Assembly (NCBI RefSeq): GCF_014489635.1
Contig: NZ_CP060828.1
Span: 7,630,001 to 7,694,000, forward strand
DNA from: Streptomyces roseirectus
GTDB lineage: Bacteria; Actinomycetota; Actinomycetes; Streptomycetales; Streptomycetaceae
Length of the DNA stretch: 64,000 nucleotides
Reading direction: 5' to 3'
Shown piece by piece: positions 34,987 through 46,788 of this stretch (the first letter of the stretch is position 1; each line of letters opens with the position of its first letter). A model generated the notes under the pieces. The model was not told the origin of the DNA, searched no databases, and was given only the letters and a program-made list of their open reading frames with translations. The translations under genes were made by a program, and so were the position numbers.

Positions 34987-35466
34987 GTGAGTCTCGTGAC
35001 CCTCCTCCCGTTCATCGTGCTCATCGGGGCCATGTTCCTGATGACCCGGTCGGCCAAGAAGAAGCAGCAGCAGGCAGCCGACATGCGGAACCAGATGCAG
35101 CCCGGCAGTGGCGTCCGCACGATCGGGGGGATGTACGCGACGGTCAAGGAGGCCAACGAGGACACGGTCCTCCTGGACGCCGGCCCGGGTGTCGAACTGC
35201 TCTTCGCGAAGAACGCCATCGGCGCGGTGCTGTCGGACGAGGAGTACAACCGCATCGTCCACGGCATCGAGGCCGACCTGAAGTCCGACTCCGACATCGT
35301 TCCGGACGACGCCTCCTCCCTCACCGAGACCGCCGAGGCCGACGAGCCTTCCGACGCTGCCGCCGCCTCCGACGACAAGCCCGTCGACCTCGGCAAGAAG
35401 GACGAGACCGAGACCGGCGAGGAGCCGAAGAAGACCGACGACGGCGAGTCCGACGCGAAGAAGTAG
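34987..35466 (+). CDS. yajC: Preprotein translocase accessory subunit YajC
   Basis: A 159-residue protein with one N-terminal helix (about 3-20), RSAKKKQQQ on the cytosolic side, the small conserved domain with GSGVRTIGGMYATV, and an acidic C-terminal tail of about 60 residues longer than in enterobacteria. It associates with SecDF to support SecYEG-dependent export. GTG 34987 follows AAGGAAG. secD and secF are downstream. Confidence 0.93.
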   Translation: MSLVTLLPFIVLIGAMFLMTRSAKKKQQQAADMRNQMQPGSGVRTIGGMYATVKEANEDTVLLDAGPGVELLFAKNAIGAVLSDEEYNRIVHGIEADLKSDSDIVPDDASSLTETAEADEPSDAAAASDDKPVDLGKKDETETGEEPKKTDDGESDAKK

Positions 35467-35467
35467 T

Positions 35468-35513
35468 CACACCCCCGGCGCGCGCGGGCCCGACCCGCGT
35501 GTCCCGGGGTGTG
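35468..35513 (+). terminator. Hairpin between yajC and secD
   Basis: A long imperfect stem (35468-35488 with 35494-35513), very GC-rich, lies two bases after the yajC stop and about 90 bp ahead of secD. It may be a partial terminator setting the ratio of yajC to secDF. Confidence 0.55.
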
Positions 35514-35604
35514 CGCATCTCGCGGGGGATTCCCGACACCATGTCAGTGGCAGCCGCCCCGCGCCGACCAGGGCGCGCGGCGGCCCGAGAGGGAGTACGA
35601 GAAG

Positions 35605-37395
35605 GTGGCAGCACCTAAAAAGGGCAGGAGCGCGAGTGCCCAGAGCAAGCCGGGGCGCTCGCTGGCCCTGATCCTGATCGCCATCGTGGGGCTCACGGCG
35701 GGCATGTTCGCCACCGGAGACACCACGCCGCGCCTCGGTATCGACCTGGCCGGCGGCACGAGCATCACGCTCGAGGCCAAGGCGGACCAGGGTTCGGCGA
35801 TCAACAAGTCGAACATGGACACCGCGGTCGAGATCATGAACCGCCGTGTCAACGGCCTGGGCGTGTCCGAGGCGGAGGTGCAGACTCAGGGCGAGACGAA
35901 CATCATCGTCAACATCCCCAAGGGCACCAACTCCGAGGAGGCCCGGGCCCAGGTCGGTACGACCGCCAAGCTGTACTTCCGTCCGGTCCTCGCCCAGGAG
36001 GCCACCGGCGTCGCGGCGACCAGCCCGTCCCCGTCCCCCTCGGGCTCGCCCAGCGGCAGCCCGAGCCCGTCGGCGTCCCCCTCCGGCTCGTCCGGGTCGT
36101 CCGAGTCCGCCGGCACCGGCGAGAAGGCCAGCTCCTCGGCCTCCCCCTCCGCCACGACCCAGGGCCGCGCGGTCACCGACTCCCTGCGCGCCGACGGCAC
36201 CCCGTCGCCGTCCCCCTCCGCGAGCGAGCCCGCGGCCCCTGCGGCCACCCCGAGCCCCGCCCCCGCGACCGGCGGCGACGCCAAGCTCCAGGCCGAGTAC
36301 GCCGCGCTCGACTGCTCCAAGCCCGAGCAGCGCGCCAAGGCCGGCGAGGGCGCCAAGCCCACCGACTCGATCGTGGCCTGCGGCGAGATCAACAAGGTCT
36401 GGTACAAGTACCTGCTCGGCCCGGCCGGCGTCGACGGCACCGAGGTGAAGAAGGCCGACGCGGTCTTCGACACCCAGACCGCCGCCGGCTGGCAGGTCAC
36501 CATGAACTTCACCAGCAAGGGCGCCAAGAAGTTCGCGGACATCACCGGCAAGCTCGCGCAGAACCAGCAGCCGCAGAACGAGTTCGGCATCGTCCTCGAC
36601 GGCCAGGTCGTCTCCAGCCCGTACGTCCAGTCCGCCATCACCGGCGGCCAGGCCCAGATCTCCGGGTCCTTCACGGCGGACGAGGCACAGGGCCTCGCCA
36701 ACATGCTGTCGTACGGCGCGCTCCCGCTCTCCTTCAAGGAGCAGAGCGTGACGACCGTGACCGCCGCGCTCGGCGGTGAGCAGCTGCACGCCGGTCTGCT
36801 CGCCGGCGCGATCGGCCTCGCGCTCGTCGTGATCTACCTGATCGCCTTCTACCGGGGCCTCTCCCTCATCGCGATCGCCTCGCTGCTGGTCTCGGCGGCG
36901 CTGACGTACCTGCTGATGTCGCTGCTCGGCCCGGCCATCGGCTTCGCGCTGAACCTGCCGGCCGTCTGCGGCGCGATCGTCGCCATCGGTATCACCGCCG
37001 ACTCGTTCATCGTGTACTTCGAACGCATCCGGGACGAGGTCCGTGAGGGCCGCTCGCTGCGTCCCGCCGTCGAGCGGGCCTGGCCGCGCGCCCGGCGCAC
37101 CATCCTGGTCTCCGACTTCGTGTCGTTCCTCGCCGCCGCGGTGCTGTTCGTCGTCACCGTCGGCAAGGTCCAGGGCTTCGCGTTCACGCTGGGCCTGACC
37201 ACCGTCCTCGACGTCGTCGTGGTGTTCTTCTTCACCAAGCCGCTGATGACGCTGGTCGCGCGCACCAAGTTCTACGGCGGCGGCCACAAGTGGTCCGGCC
37301 TCGACCCGAAGGGGCTCGGTGCGAAGGCGCCGCTGCGCCGCACCCGCCGTCCCGCCGGCCCGCTCGCCGGCCCCGTCGACCCGAAGGAGGCGTGA
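35605..37395 (+). CDS. secD: Protein translocase subunit SecD
   Basis: A 596-residue membrane protein that uses the proton gradient to pull preproteins during Sec export. TM1 is at about 20-36, followed by the periplasm-type P1 region and five C-terminal helices with the RND-like signatures GIVLDGQVVSSPYVQSAITGG and GITADSFIVYFERIRDE. Residues 138-226 are an unusual Ser/Pro/Gly/Thr-rich insertion in the extracytoplasmic P1 region. GTG 35605 (MAAPKKGR) has GGGAG upstream and basic residues before TM1. The longer frame from 35509 has no family support. secF starts one base after the stop. Confidence 0.95.
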   Translation: MAAPKKGRSASAQSKPGRSLALILIAIVGLTAGMFATGDTTPRLGIDLAGGTSITLEAKADQGSAINKSNMDTAVEIMNRRVNGLGVSEAEVQTQGETNIIVNIPKGTNSEEARAQVGTTAKLYFRPVLAQEATGVAATSPSPSPSGSPSGSPSPSASPSGSSGSSESAGTGEKASSSASPSATTQGRAVTDSLRADGTPSPSPSASEPAAPAATPSPAPATGGDAKLQAEYAALDCSKPEQRAKAGEGAKPTDSIVACGEINKVWYKYLLGPAGVDGTEVKKADAVFDTQTAAGWQVTMNFTSKGAKKFADITGKLAQNQQPQNEFGIVLDGQVVSSPYVQSAITGGQAQISGSFTADEAQGLANMLSYGALPLSFKEQSVTTVTAALGGEQLHAGLLAGAIGLALVVIYLIAFYRGLSLIAIASLLVSAALTYLLMSLLGPAIGFALNLPAVCGAIVAIGITADSFIVYFERIRDEVREGRSLRPAVERAWPRARRTILVSDFVSFLAAAVLFVVTVGKVQGFAFTLGLTTVLDVVVVFFFTKPLMTLVARTKFYGGGHKWSGLDPKGLGAKAPLRRTRRPAGPLAGPVDPKEA

Positions 37396-37396
37396 G

Positions 37397-38500
37397 ATGT
37401 CGAAACTCGGGAACATCGGCGCCCGGCTGCACCGAGGCGAGATCTCCTACGACTTCATCGGCCACCGCAAGCTCTGGTACGGCATCTCGATCCTGATCAC
37501 CATCACGGCGATCGTCGGCCTCGCGGTGCGCGGGCTGAACATGGGCATCGACTTCCAGGGCGGCGCCGTCTTCACCACCCCGAAGACGAGCGTGTCCGTC
37601 TCCCAGGCGGAGGACTACGCCAAGGAGGCGTCCGGCCACGAGGCGGTCGTGCAGAAGCTCGGCAACGGCTCGCTGCGCATCCAGATCGCCGGCATGGACA
37701 CCAAGCAGTCCGACCAGATCAAGAACAAGCTGGCCGAGGACTTCAAGGTCGACACCGAGAAGATCGCCGCGGACCTGGTCGGCCCGAGCTGGGGTGACCA
37801 GATCGCCAACAAGGCGTGGCAGGGCCTCGCGATCTTCATGGTGCTCGTCGTGATCTACCTGGCGATCGCCTTCGAGTGGCGGATGGCCATCGCGGCGCTC
37901 GTCGCGCTGATCCACGACATCACCATCACCGTCGGTGTGTACGCGCTCGTCGGGTTCGAGGTCACGCCCGGTACGGTCATCGGTCTGCTGACGATCCTCG
38001 GGTACTCGCTGTACGACACGGTCGTCGTCTTCGACTCGCTCAAGGAGCAGACGAAGGACATCACCAAGCAGACCAGGTCGACGTACAGCGACATCGCGAA
38101 CCACTCCATCAACGGCACGCTGGTCCGCTCGGTCAACACGACCGTCGTGGCGCTGCTGCCGGTCGCCGGTCTGCTGTTCATCGGCGGCGGCTTCCTCGGG
38201 GCGGGCACGCTCAACGACATCTCCCTGTCGCTGTTCGTCGGCCTCGCGGCCGGCGCGTACTCGTCGATCTTCATCGCGACGCCGCTCGTCGCCGACCTCA
38301 AGGAGCGCGAGCCGCAGATCAAGGCACTGCGCAAGCGGGTCCTCGCGAAGCGGGCACAGGCGGGCACGGAGACCGAGCCGAGGCCCGAGCCGCTGGACGA
38401 GCCCGAGGACGACGACGCCGCCCACGCGGTCGTCGGTCCGCGCAGCCAGCCCGCCGCCCGTAACCGGGGCCGCGGCCGACCCTCGGGGAAGCGCCGGTGA
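37397..38500 (+). CDS. secF: Protein translocase subunit SecF
   Basis: A 367-residue partner of SecD with six helices. It has the conserved GIDFQGGAVF segment after TM1 and the paired motif GYSLYDTVVVFDSLKE in the membrane core. A charged C-terminal tail is rich in Arg, Pro and Glu. ATG 37397 has GGAGG at good spacing. The end overlaps apt by GTGA. Confidence 0.96.
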   Translation: MSKLGNIGARLHRGEISYDFIGHRKLWYGISILITITAIVGLAVRGLNMGIDFQGGAVFTTPKTSVSVSQAEDYAKEASGHEAVVQKLGNGSLRIQIAGMDTKQSDQIKNKLAEDFKVDTEKIAADLVGPSWGDQIANKAWQGLAIFMVLVVIYLAIAFEWRMAIAALVALIHDITITVGVYALVGFEVTPGTVIGLLTILGYSLYDTVVVFDSLKEQTKDITKQTRSTYSDIANHSINGTLVRSVNTTVVALLPVAGLLFIGGGFLGAGTLNDISLSLFVGLAAGAYSSIFIATPLVADLKEREPQIKALRKRVLAKRAQAGTETEPRPEPLDEPEDDDAAHAVVGPRSQPAARNRGRGRPSGKRR

Positions 38501-39036
38501 CCGACATCAAGGAACTGCTGCTCAGCCGGATCCGTGACGTCGCGGACTACCCCGAGCCCGGGGTGATGTTCAAGGACATCACGCCGCTGCTCGCGGACCC
38601 GGCGGCGTTCACCGCGCTCACCGACGCGTTCGCCGAGATCGCCGAGCGGACCGGGGCCACGAAGGTCGTCGGCCTCGAAGCGCGCGGCTTCATCCTCGGC
38701 GCCCCCGTCGCCGTCCGTGCGGGCCTCGGCTTCATCCCCGTCCGCAAGGCCGGCAAGCTTCCCGGCGCCACCCTCTCCCAGTCCTACGACCTGGAGTACG
38801 GCTCGGCGGAGATCGAGATCCACGCGGAAGACCTCTCGGCCGACGACCGCGTCCTCATCGTCGACGACGTCCTCGCGACCGGCGGCACGGCGGAGGCGGC
38901 GATCCAGCTGATCCACCGCGCCGGAGCGGAGGTCTCCGGCGTCGCGATCCTCATGGAACTGACCTTCCTGAGCGGCCGCCCCCGCCTGGACTCCGCCCTC
39001 CGCGGCGCCCCGGTGGAATCCCTGCTGACGATCTGA
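38497..39036 (+). CDS. apt: Adenine phosphoribosyltransferase
   Basis: A 179-residue purine salvage enzyme converting adenine and PRPP to AMP. The PRPP-binding motif is VLIVDDVLATGGTA (about 122-135), and the family feature VGLEARGFILGAPVA is present. It starts on the secF stop (GTGA) and sits upstream of relA, an apt-relA order known in actinobacteria. A terminator follows. Confidence 0.96.
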   Translation: MTDIKELLLSRIRDVADYPEPGVMFKDITPLLADPAAFTALTDAFAEIAERTGATKVVGLEARGFILGAPVAVRAGLGFIPVRKAGKLPGATLSQSYDLEYGSAEIEIHAEDLSADDRVLIVDDVLATGGTAEAAIQLIHRAGAEVSGVAILMELTFLSGRPRLDSALRGAPVESLLTI

Positions 39037-39044
39037 CCACACCC

Positions 39045-39086
39045 CCGAAAGGCGGGCCCCGGACCCTTCCGGCGCCCGCCTTTCGG
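39045..39086 (+). terminator. apt terminator
   Basis: A 13-bp stem (39045-39057 with 39074-39086) with a 16-nt loop, just after apt. Confidence 0.8.
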
Positions 39087-39401
39087 CATGCCGGGCGCCA
39101 TCGAGAAGCGACGGAACACGGAGGCCGGTGAGGCCGAGGGGCGGCGAAGCAGGGGGCCGACGAGGCAGCGGGGTCGCCTGGGCACGTACGCCGGTGAACT
39201 GAGCGGCGTGCCGGTGGACCGGGCAGCACACCGAGCACCGTCTGCCGCGACCAGCTCGCGGGCCGGCCCCGCCGCCTTGCCCGCCCGCCGGTTCCTTCTC
39301 GTCCCGGCGGCGTCTCACCACCGTCCCGCCGGTCGGCACCCCGCCCGGTCGACGCGTCGTCCCCACCCGCCGTTCCTCGTCCGTACCCCCGGAGGGAATC
39401 T

Positions 39402-39437
39402 CCCCGTCCACCCCCGGTGTTTCGGGGGTGGACGGGG
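39402..39437 (+). promoter_or_regulatory. Perfect 15-bp hairpin upstream of relA
   Basis: The 497-bp interval 39037-39533 has no gene apart from the apt terminator at its left end. Its main feature is this perfect inverted repeat, 39402-39416 with 39423-39437, loop GTGTTT. A candidate -10, TACGAT, lies downstream at 39478-39483, giving a 5' leader of about 44 nt for relA. The hairpin would therefore be upstream of that promoter and would act mainly on read-through from apt, or bind a protein as DNA. Confidence 0.65.
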
Positions 39438-39533
39438 TTCGGTGGCGGCTGGAGGGGATGCGGGGGCGTGGGATCGCTACGATGGGGGCTCCGGAGCCTG
39501 ACCGGGGACCCGGATCGCGCACGAGGAGTCCTC

Positions 39534-42179
<2,646 letters not shown>

Positions 42180-42194
42180 ACGTCAGACGACAAC

Positions 42195-42229
42195 GAGAAG
42201 GGGCCGGGCTGAATGCCCGGCCCCTTCTC
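42195..42229. terminator. Bidirectional terminator, relA and DUF349 gene
   Basis: A 15-bp perfect stem (42195-42209 with 42215-42229) with a 5-nt loop between convergent genes. Confidence 0.9.
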
Positions 42230-42242
42230 ACATACAGCTGAC

Positions 42243-43472
42243 TCAGCCGCCGAACTCCTGCAGCCCCTTCAGCGCCTGGTCCAGCAGCGCCTGACGCCCC
42301 TCCAGCTCACGCTCCAGCTTGTCCGCGCGGGAGTTGTTGCCCTGCGCGCGAGCCGTCTCGATCTGGCCCTTCAGCTTGTCGACGGCGGCCTGGAGCTGAC
42401 CCGTCAGACCGGCCGCGCGGGCACGCGCCTCGGGGTTGGTGCGCCGCCACTCGGTCTCCTCGGCGTCCTGGAGGGCCCGCTCGACCGCGTGCATCCGGCC
42501 CTCGACCTTCGGCCGGGCGTCACGCGGGACGTGCCCGATGGCCTCCCAGCGCTCGTTGATCGAGCGGAAGGCCGCGCGCGCCGACTTCAGATCGCCGATC
42601 GGCAGCAGCTTCTCGGCCTCCCCGGCCAGCTCCTCCTTCAGCTTCAGGTTCTCCGTCTGCTCCGCGTCCCGCTCGGCGAAGACCCCGCTGCGGGCCGCGA
42701 AGAACACGTCCTGCGCGCCCCGGAAGCGGTTCCACAGGTCGTCCTCGTGCTCGCGCTGGGCGCGGCCCGCGGCCTTCCAGTCCGCCATCAGCTCGCGGTA
42801 ACGGGCCGCCGTCGGACCCCAGTCCTGGGACGACGACAGCGACTCGGCCTCCGCGACCAGCCGCTCCTTGATCCGGCGGGCGTCCTCGCGCTGCGCGTCG
42901 AGCTGCGCGAAGTGCGCCTTGCGCCGCTTGGAGAACGCCGAGCGGGCGTGCGAGAAGCGGTGCCACAGCTCGTCGTCCGACTTGCGGTCCAGGCGCGGCA
43001 GGCCCTTCCAGGTGTCCACCAGGGCCCGCAGCCGTTCGCCGGCCGCCCGCCACTGGTCGGACTGGGCCAGCTGCTCGGCCTCCGCGACCAGCTCCTCCTT
43101 GGCCTTGCGGGCCTCCTCGGACTGCTTGGCCCGCTGCTGCTTGCGCTCCTCGCGCCGGGACTCGACCGTCGCCACCAGCGCGTCCAGCCGCTCCTTCAGC
43201 GACGCCAGGTCACCGACCGCGTGGTGCGCGTCGACCTGCTCGCGGAGGTGGTCGATCGCCACCTGCGCGTCCTTGGCGGACAGGTCGGTCGTGCGCACGC
43301 GCTTCTCCAGGAGGCCGATCTCGACCACCAGGCCCTCGTACTTGCGCTCGAAGTAGGCCAGCGCCTCCTCGGGAGAGCCGGCCTGCCAGGAACCGACGAC
43401 CTGCTCGCCGTCGGCCGTACGCACGTACACGGTCCCCGTCTCGTCGACGCGGCCCCACGGGTCGCTGCTCAC
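42243..43472 (-). CDS. DUF349 domain protein
   Basis: A 409-residue, highly charged, mostly helical protein with tandem DUF349 repeats. The recurring pattern is W-x-GR or W-x-LMADWK (WRAAGERLRALVDTWKGL, WGPTAARYRELMADWK), interspersed with coiled coil (residues 120-160 and 370-405). An N-terminal beta segment (GTVYVRTADGEQVVGSW) precedes it. DUF349 proteins have been linked to nucleic-acid binding and stress, but the role is unclear. GTG 43472 is preceded in the coding sense by GAGGAGG. Confidence 0.8.
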   Translation of the reverse strand: MSSDPWGRVDETGTVYVRTADGEQVVGSWQAGSPEEALAYFERKYEGLVVEIGLLEKRVRTTDLSAKDAQVAIDHLREQVDAHHAVGDLASLKERLDALVATVESRREERKQQRAKQSEEARKAKEELVAEAEQLAQSDQWRAAGERLRALVDTWKGLPRLDRKSDDELWHRFSHARSAFSKRRKAHFAQLDAQREDARRIKERLVAEAESLSSSQDWGPTAARYRELMADWKAAGRAQREHEDDLWNRFRGAQDVFFAARSGVFAERDAEQTENLKLKEELAGEAEKLLPIGDLKSARAAFRSINERWEAIGHVPRDARPKVEGRMHAVERALQDAEETEWRRTNPEARARAAGLTGQLQAAVDKLKGQIETARAQGNNSRADKLERELEGRQALLDQALKGLQEFGG

Positions 43473-43618
43473 AGCGCCTCCTCCACATGATGCCTGCGCG
43501 AGGTTTTCGCACCCCCGGGCATCGTCCACAGTTTCGTCTTGGCCAACATAGGCGAACGGCGGCGTGCCTGTCCGCATCCAGCGCGACCGAAATTACGCCG
43601 CCCGCCGCCGGGGATTCG

Positions 43619-44446
43619 TCAGGACTTCGCGACCGTCGCCTTGTCGATCACGACCGTCGCGTTCGGGGCGGTGTTGCCGGTCGTCGGGTCGGCGGGCTGC
43701 GCGCCCGCGTCCGCGATCTTCTTGAGGACCTTCATGCCCTCGGCCGACACCGTGCCGAACGGGGTGTACTGGGGCGGCAGTTGGCTGTCCTGGTAGACCA
43801 GGAAGAACTGGCTGCCGCCGGTGTGCGGCTGGCCGGTGTTGGCCATCGCGACCGTGCCCGCTGGGTAGATGTTGTTCTTGAGGGAGGCGTCCTTCAGGTT
43901 CTCGTCCGGGATCGTGTAGCCGGGACCGCCGGTGCCCTTGCCGGTCGGGTCGCCGCACTGCAGGACGTAGATGCCCTCGGTGGTGAGCCGGTGGCACTTC
44001 GAGTGGTCGAAGTAGCCCTTGCCGGCCAGGAAGTCGAACGAGTTGACCGTCTGCGGGGCGGCCGACGCCTTCAGCGCGATGCCGATCTCGCCGCACGTCG
44101 TGTCCAGCGTCATCGTGTACTTCGCCGACTTGTCGATCGCGAGCTTCGGCGCGGTCTTCCACGTCTCGGTCTTCACCGCGCCCGCGGCCGGCTTCGCGCA
44201 CGGGTCGGGACCCTTGCTCGGCCCGGCCGACGGGGACGCCGCGACGTCGTCCGACTTCTTCTTGCCGTCGTCCTTGAAGGCGCCCGTCGCGTACAGCGTC
44301 ACCCCGCCGACGACGGCCACCGCGAGCACCGACGCGATCACCGAGTTGCGCACACGGGCCTTGCGCCGGGCGGCGGTGCGCCGTTGCTGCTGCCGCAAGA
44401 ACTTCTCCCGCGCGAGCTGCCGCTTCCGCTGTTCCTGGGTGACCAC
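43619..44446 (-). CDS. Membrane-anchored cyclophilin-type peptidyl-prolyl isomerase
   Basis: A 275-residue protein. A basic cytosolic N-terminus (RKRQLAREKFLRQQQRR) is followed by one helix (about 35-54), a short Ser/Pro linker, and an extracytoplasmic cyclophilin domain. That domain has KCHRLTTEG, LQCGDPTGKGTGGPGY and GSQFFLVYQDS, the isomerase core. It should assist folding of exported proteins. GTG 44446 has GAGGAGA in the coding sense. It diverges from the MBL-fold gene. TAGGCT at 44536-44541 is a likely -10 for that divergent partner. Confidence 0.88.
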   Translation of the reverse strand: MVTQEQRKRQLAREKFLRQQQRRTAARRKARVRNSVIASVLAVAVVGGVTLYATGAFKDDGKKKSDDVAASPSAGPSKGPDPCAKPAAGAVKTETWKTAPKLAIDKSAKYTMTLDTTCGEIGIALKASAAPQTVNSFDFLAGKGYFDHSKCHRLTTEGIYVLQCGDPTGKGTGGPGYTIPDENLKDASLKNNIYPAGTVAMANTGQPHTGGSQFFLVYQDSQLPPQYTPFGTVSAEGMKVLKKIADAGAQPADPTTGNTAPNATVVIDKATVAKS

Positions 44447-44599
44447 CGGTCTTCTCCTCGTGCGTCTCGTGCGTCGGTTCGCTCCTGTGTGTGCCCCGTA
44501 CCGTATATGGGTTCGCTGAGGAAACGGCAGCGCCGGTAGGCTCTGACGTGGGTCGCGCTGTGCGCAAGCCCCCCGTATCGAGACAAACGAAGGACGATC

Positions 44600-45307
44600 G
44601 TGCTCATTGCCGGGTTCCCCGCCGGGGCCTGGGGGACGAACTGTTATCTCGTCGCCCCGGCCGCCGGTGAGGAGTGCGTGATCATCGACCCGGGCCACGA
44701 GGCGGCCCCCGGAGTCGAGGAAGCGCTCGCGAAACATCGGCTCAAGCCCGTCGCCGTCGTCCTCACCCACGGCCACCTCGACCACGTGGCCTCGGTCGTC
44801 CCGGTGTGCGGCGCGCACGACGTGCCCGCCTGGATCCACCCCGAGGACCGCTACATGATGAGCGACCCCGAGAAGGCCCTCGGCCGGTCCATCGGGATGC
44901 CACTGCTCGGCGAACTCACCATCGGGGAGCCGGACGACGTCCGCGAACTCACCGACGGCGCCCGCCTCGAACTGGCCGGTCTGGAACTCACCGTCGCGCA
45001 CGCGCCGGGCCATACGCGGGGGTCGGTGACGTTCCGGCTGCCCGAGTCCGCCGACATCCCGTCGGTGTTCTTCTCCGGGGACCTGCTCTTCGCCGGCTCC
45101 ATCGGCCGCACCGACCTGCCGGGCGGCTCCATGGACGACATGCTCGCCTCCCTGGCCCGTGTCTGCCTGCCGCTCGACGATTCCACCGTGGTCCTCTCCG
45201 GACACGGCCCCCAGACCACCATCGGCCGCGAACGCGCCACCAACGCCTATCTGCGACAGGTGGCCGACGGCCGGGGAGCGTCCGACGCTCCCCGCCGAGG
45301 AATATGA
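44600..45307 (+). CDS. Metallo-beta-lactamase fold hydrolase (glyoxalase II-like)
   Basis: A 235-residue MBL-fold hydrolase. The metal motif is T-H-G-H-L-D-H (HxHxDH), followed by the histidine of [10 protein letters not shown], the aspartate of [15 protein letters not shown], and a final LSGHGPQTT. This pattern matches the YcbL/glyoxalase II-like group acting on thioesters, but the substrate is unknown. It is 13 bp upstream of hisS in the same direction and probably cotranscribed. The start is GTG. Confidence 0.87.
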   Translation: MLIAGFPAGAWGTNCYLVAPAAGEECVIIDPGHEAAPGVEEALAKHRLKPVAVVLTHGHLDHVASVVPVCGAHDVPAWIHPEDRYMMSDPEKALGRSIGMPLLGELTIGEPDDVRELTDGARLELAGLELTVAHAPGHTRGSVTFRLPESADIPSVFFSGDLLFAGSIGRTDLPGGSMDDMLASLARVCLPLDDSTVVLSGHGPQTTIGRERATNAYLRQVADGRGASDAPRRGI

Positions 45308-45320
45308 CGAGAGATCTTCC

Positions 45321-46580
45321 GTGAGCACCTTCCAGGCCCCCAAGGGCACCTACGACCTCCTGCCGCCCGAATCCGCCGCATTCCTGGCGGTCCGTGACGC
45401 GCTCGCCGCACCCCTGCGCACCTCCGGCTACGGCTACATCGAGACGCCCGGCTTCGAGAACGTCGAACTCTTCGCGCGCGGCGTCGGCGAGTCCACCGAC
45501 ATCGTCACCAAGGAGATGTACGCCTTCGAGACCAAGGGCGGCGACCGGATCGCCCTGCGCCCCGAAGGCACCGCCGGCACCCTGCGCGCCACGCTGGAGG
45601 CGAACCTGCACCGGCAGGGCAACCTCCCCGTCAAGCTCTGGTACTCCGGCTCCTACTACCGCTACGAAGCCCCCCAGAAGGGCCGCTACCGCCACTTCTC
45701 CCAGATCGGCGCCGAGGCCATCGGCACCGAGGACCCCGCCCTCGACGCCGAGCTGATCCTCCTCGCCGACCGGGCGTACCGCTCACTCGGCCTGCGCGGC
45801 TTCCGCATCCTCCTCAACAGCCTCGGCGACCAGGAGTGCCGCCCCCTCTACCGCGAGGCCCTGCAGACCTTCCTGCGCGGCCTCGACCTCGACGAGGAGA
45901 CCCTGCGCCGCGCCGAGATCAACCCCCTGCGCGTCCTCGACGACAAGCGCGCCGACGTCCGCAGGCAGCTCACCGGCGCCCCCCTGCTCCAGGACTACCT
46001 CTGCGCCGCCTGCAAGACGTACCACGAGGAGGTCCGCGCCCTCCTGACCGCCGAGGACGTCGCCTTCGAGGACGACCCCAAGCTGGTCCGCGGCCTCGAC
46101 TACTACACCCGCACGACCTTCGAGTTCGTCCACGACGGCCTCGGCGCCCAGTCCGCCGTCGGCGGCGGCGGACGCTACGACGGCCTCTCCGAGATGATCG
46201 GCGGCCCATCCCTCCCGTCCGTCGGCTGGGCCCTCGGCGTCGACCGCACGGTCCTCGCCCTGGAGGCGGAGGGCATCACCCTCGACCTCCCGCCGGCCAC
46301 CTCCGTCTTCGCCGTCCCCCTCGGCGACGAGGCCCGCCGCGTCCTGTTCACCAAGGTCAACGAGTTGCGCCGGGCCGGCGTCGCCGCCGACTTCTCCTAC
46401 GGCGGCAAGGGACTCAAGGGCGCCATGAAGAACGCCCACCGCTCGGGCGCCCGCTACGCGCTCGTCGCCGGCGAGCGGGACCTCGTCGAGGGCGTCGTCC
46501 AGCTCAAGGACATGGAGTCGGGCGAGCAGACGGCCGTCGCGCTCGACCGGATCACGGCGGAAGTGACGTCCCGGCTGTAG
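45321..46580 (+). CDS. hisS: Histidyl-tRNA synthetase
   Basis: A 419-residue class II synthetase. It starts [16 protein letters not shown]. Motif 2 lies around [17 protein letters not shown]. The HisRS-specific signatures [15 protein letters not shown] and [15 protein letters not shown] are present, and a C-terminal anticodon domain follows from about 325. GTG 45321 is 13 bases after the MBL stop, with a weak GACGAGAG site. A strong terminator follows 78 bp beyond the stop. Confidence 0.97.
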   Translation: MSTFQAPKGTYDLLPPESAAFLAVRDALAAPLRTSGYGYIETPGFENVELFARGVGESTDIVTKEMYAFETKGGDRIALRPEGTAGTLRATLEANLHRQGNLPVKLWYSGSYYRYEAPQKGRYRHFSQIGAEAIGTEDPALDAELILLADRAYRSLGLRGFRILLNSLGDQECRPLYREALQTFLRGLDLDEETLRRAEINPLRVLDDKRADVRRQLTGAPLLQDYLCAACKTYHEEVRALLTAEDVAFEDDPKLVRGLDYYTRTTFEFVHDGLGAQSAVGGGGRYDGLSEMIGGPSLPSVGWALGVDRTVLALEAEGITLDLPPATSVFAVPLGDEARRVLFTKVNELRRAGVAADFSYGGKGLKGAMKNAHRSGARYALVAGERDLVEGVVQLKDMESGEQTAVALDRITAEVTSRL

Positions 46581-46657
46581 TTCACACCGTCTTCTCAACC
46601 GTCAACGCGACGAGGCGGAAATCCTCCGCGCGGGCGATTCCCGACCGCGTTCTCCCG

Positions 46658-46690
46658 GGCCGGAAGCCTGTCCTGAACAGGCTTCCGGCC
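46658..46690 (+). terminator. hisS terminator
   Basis: A 14-bp perfect stem (46658-46671 with 46677-46690) with a 5-nt loop. Confidence 0.88.
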
Positions 46691-46788
46691 GCCCGTCCTT
46701 ATGTCCATCGAACGGTGGGCGCAAGCCCGGGTGCGGCACAATGAGCGCTGCCAGAAGCAGGCCCCTCTCGATTTGACGGATCGGCGTG

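Noticed and set aside
35541..35563. ATGTCAGTGGCAGCC resembling the damage promoter motif
   Set aside because: The first base of TTGTCAGTG is changed and no TANNNT follows at eight bases.
39037..39533. Protein-coding frames between apt and relA
   Set aside because: The frames give Arg/Pro/Ser-rich low-complexity products, lack ribosome binding sites, and cross the apt terminator and the relA upstream hairpin.
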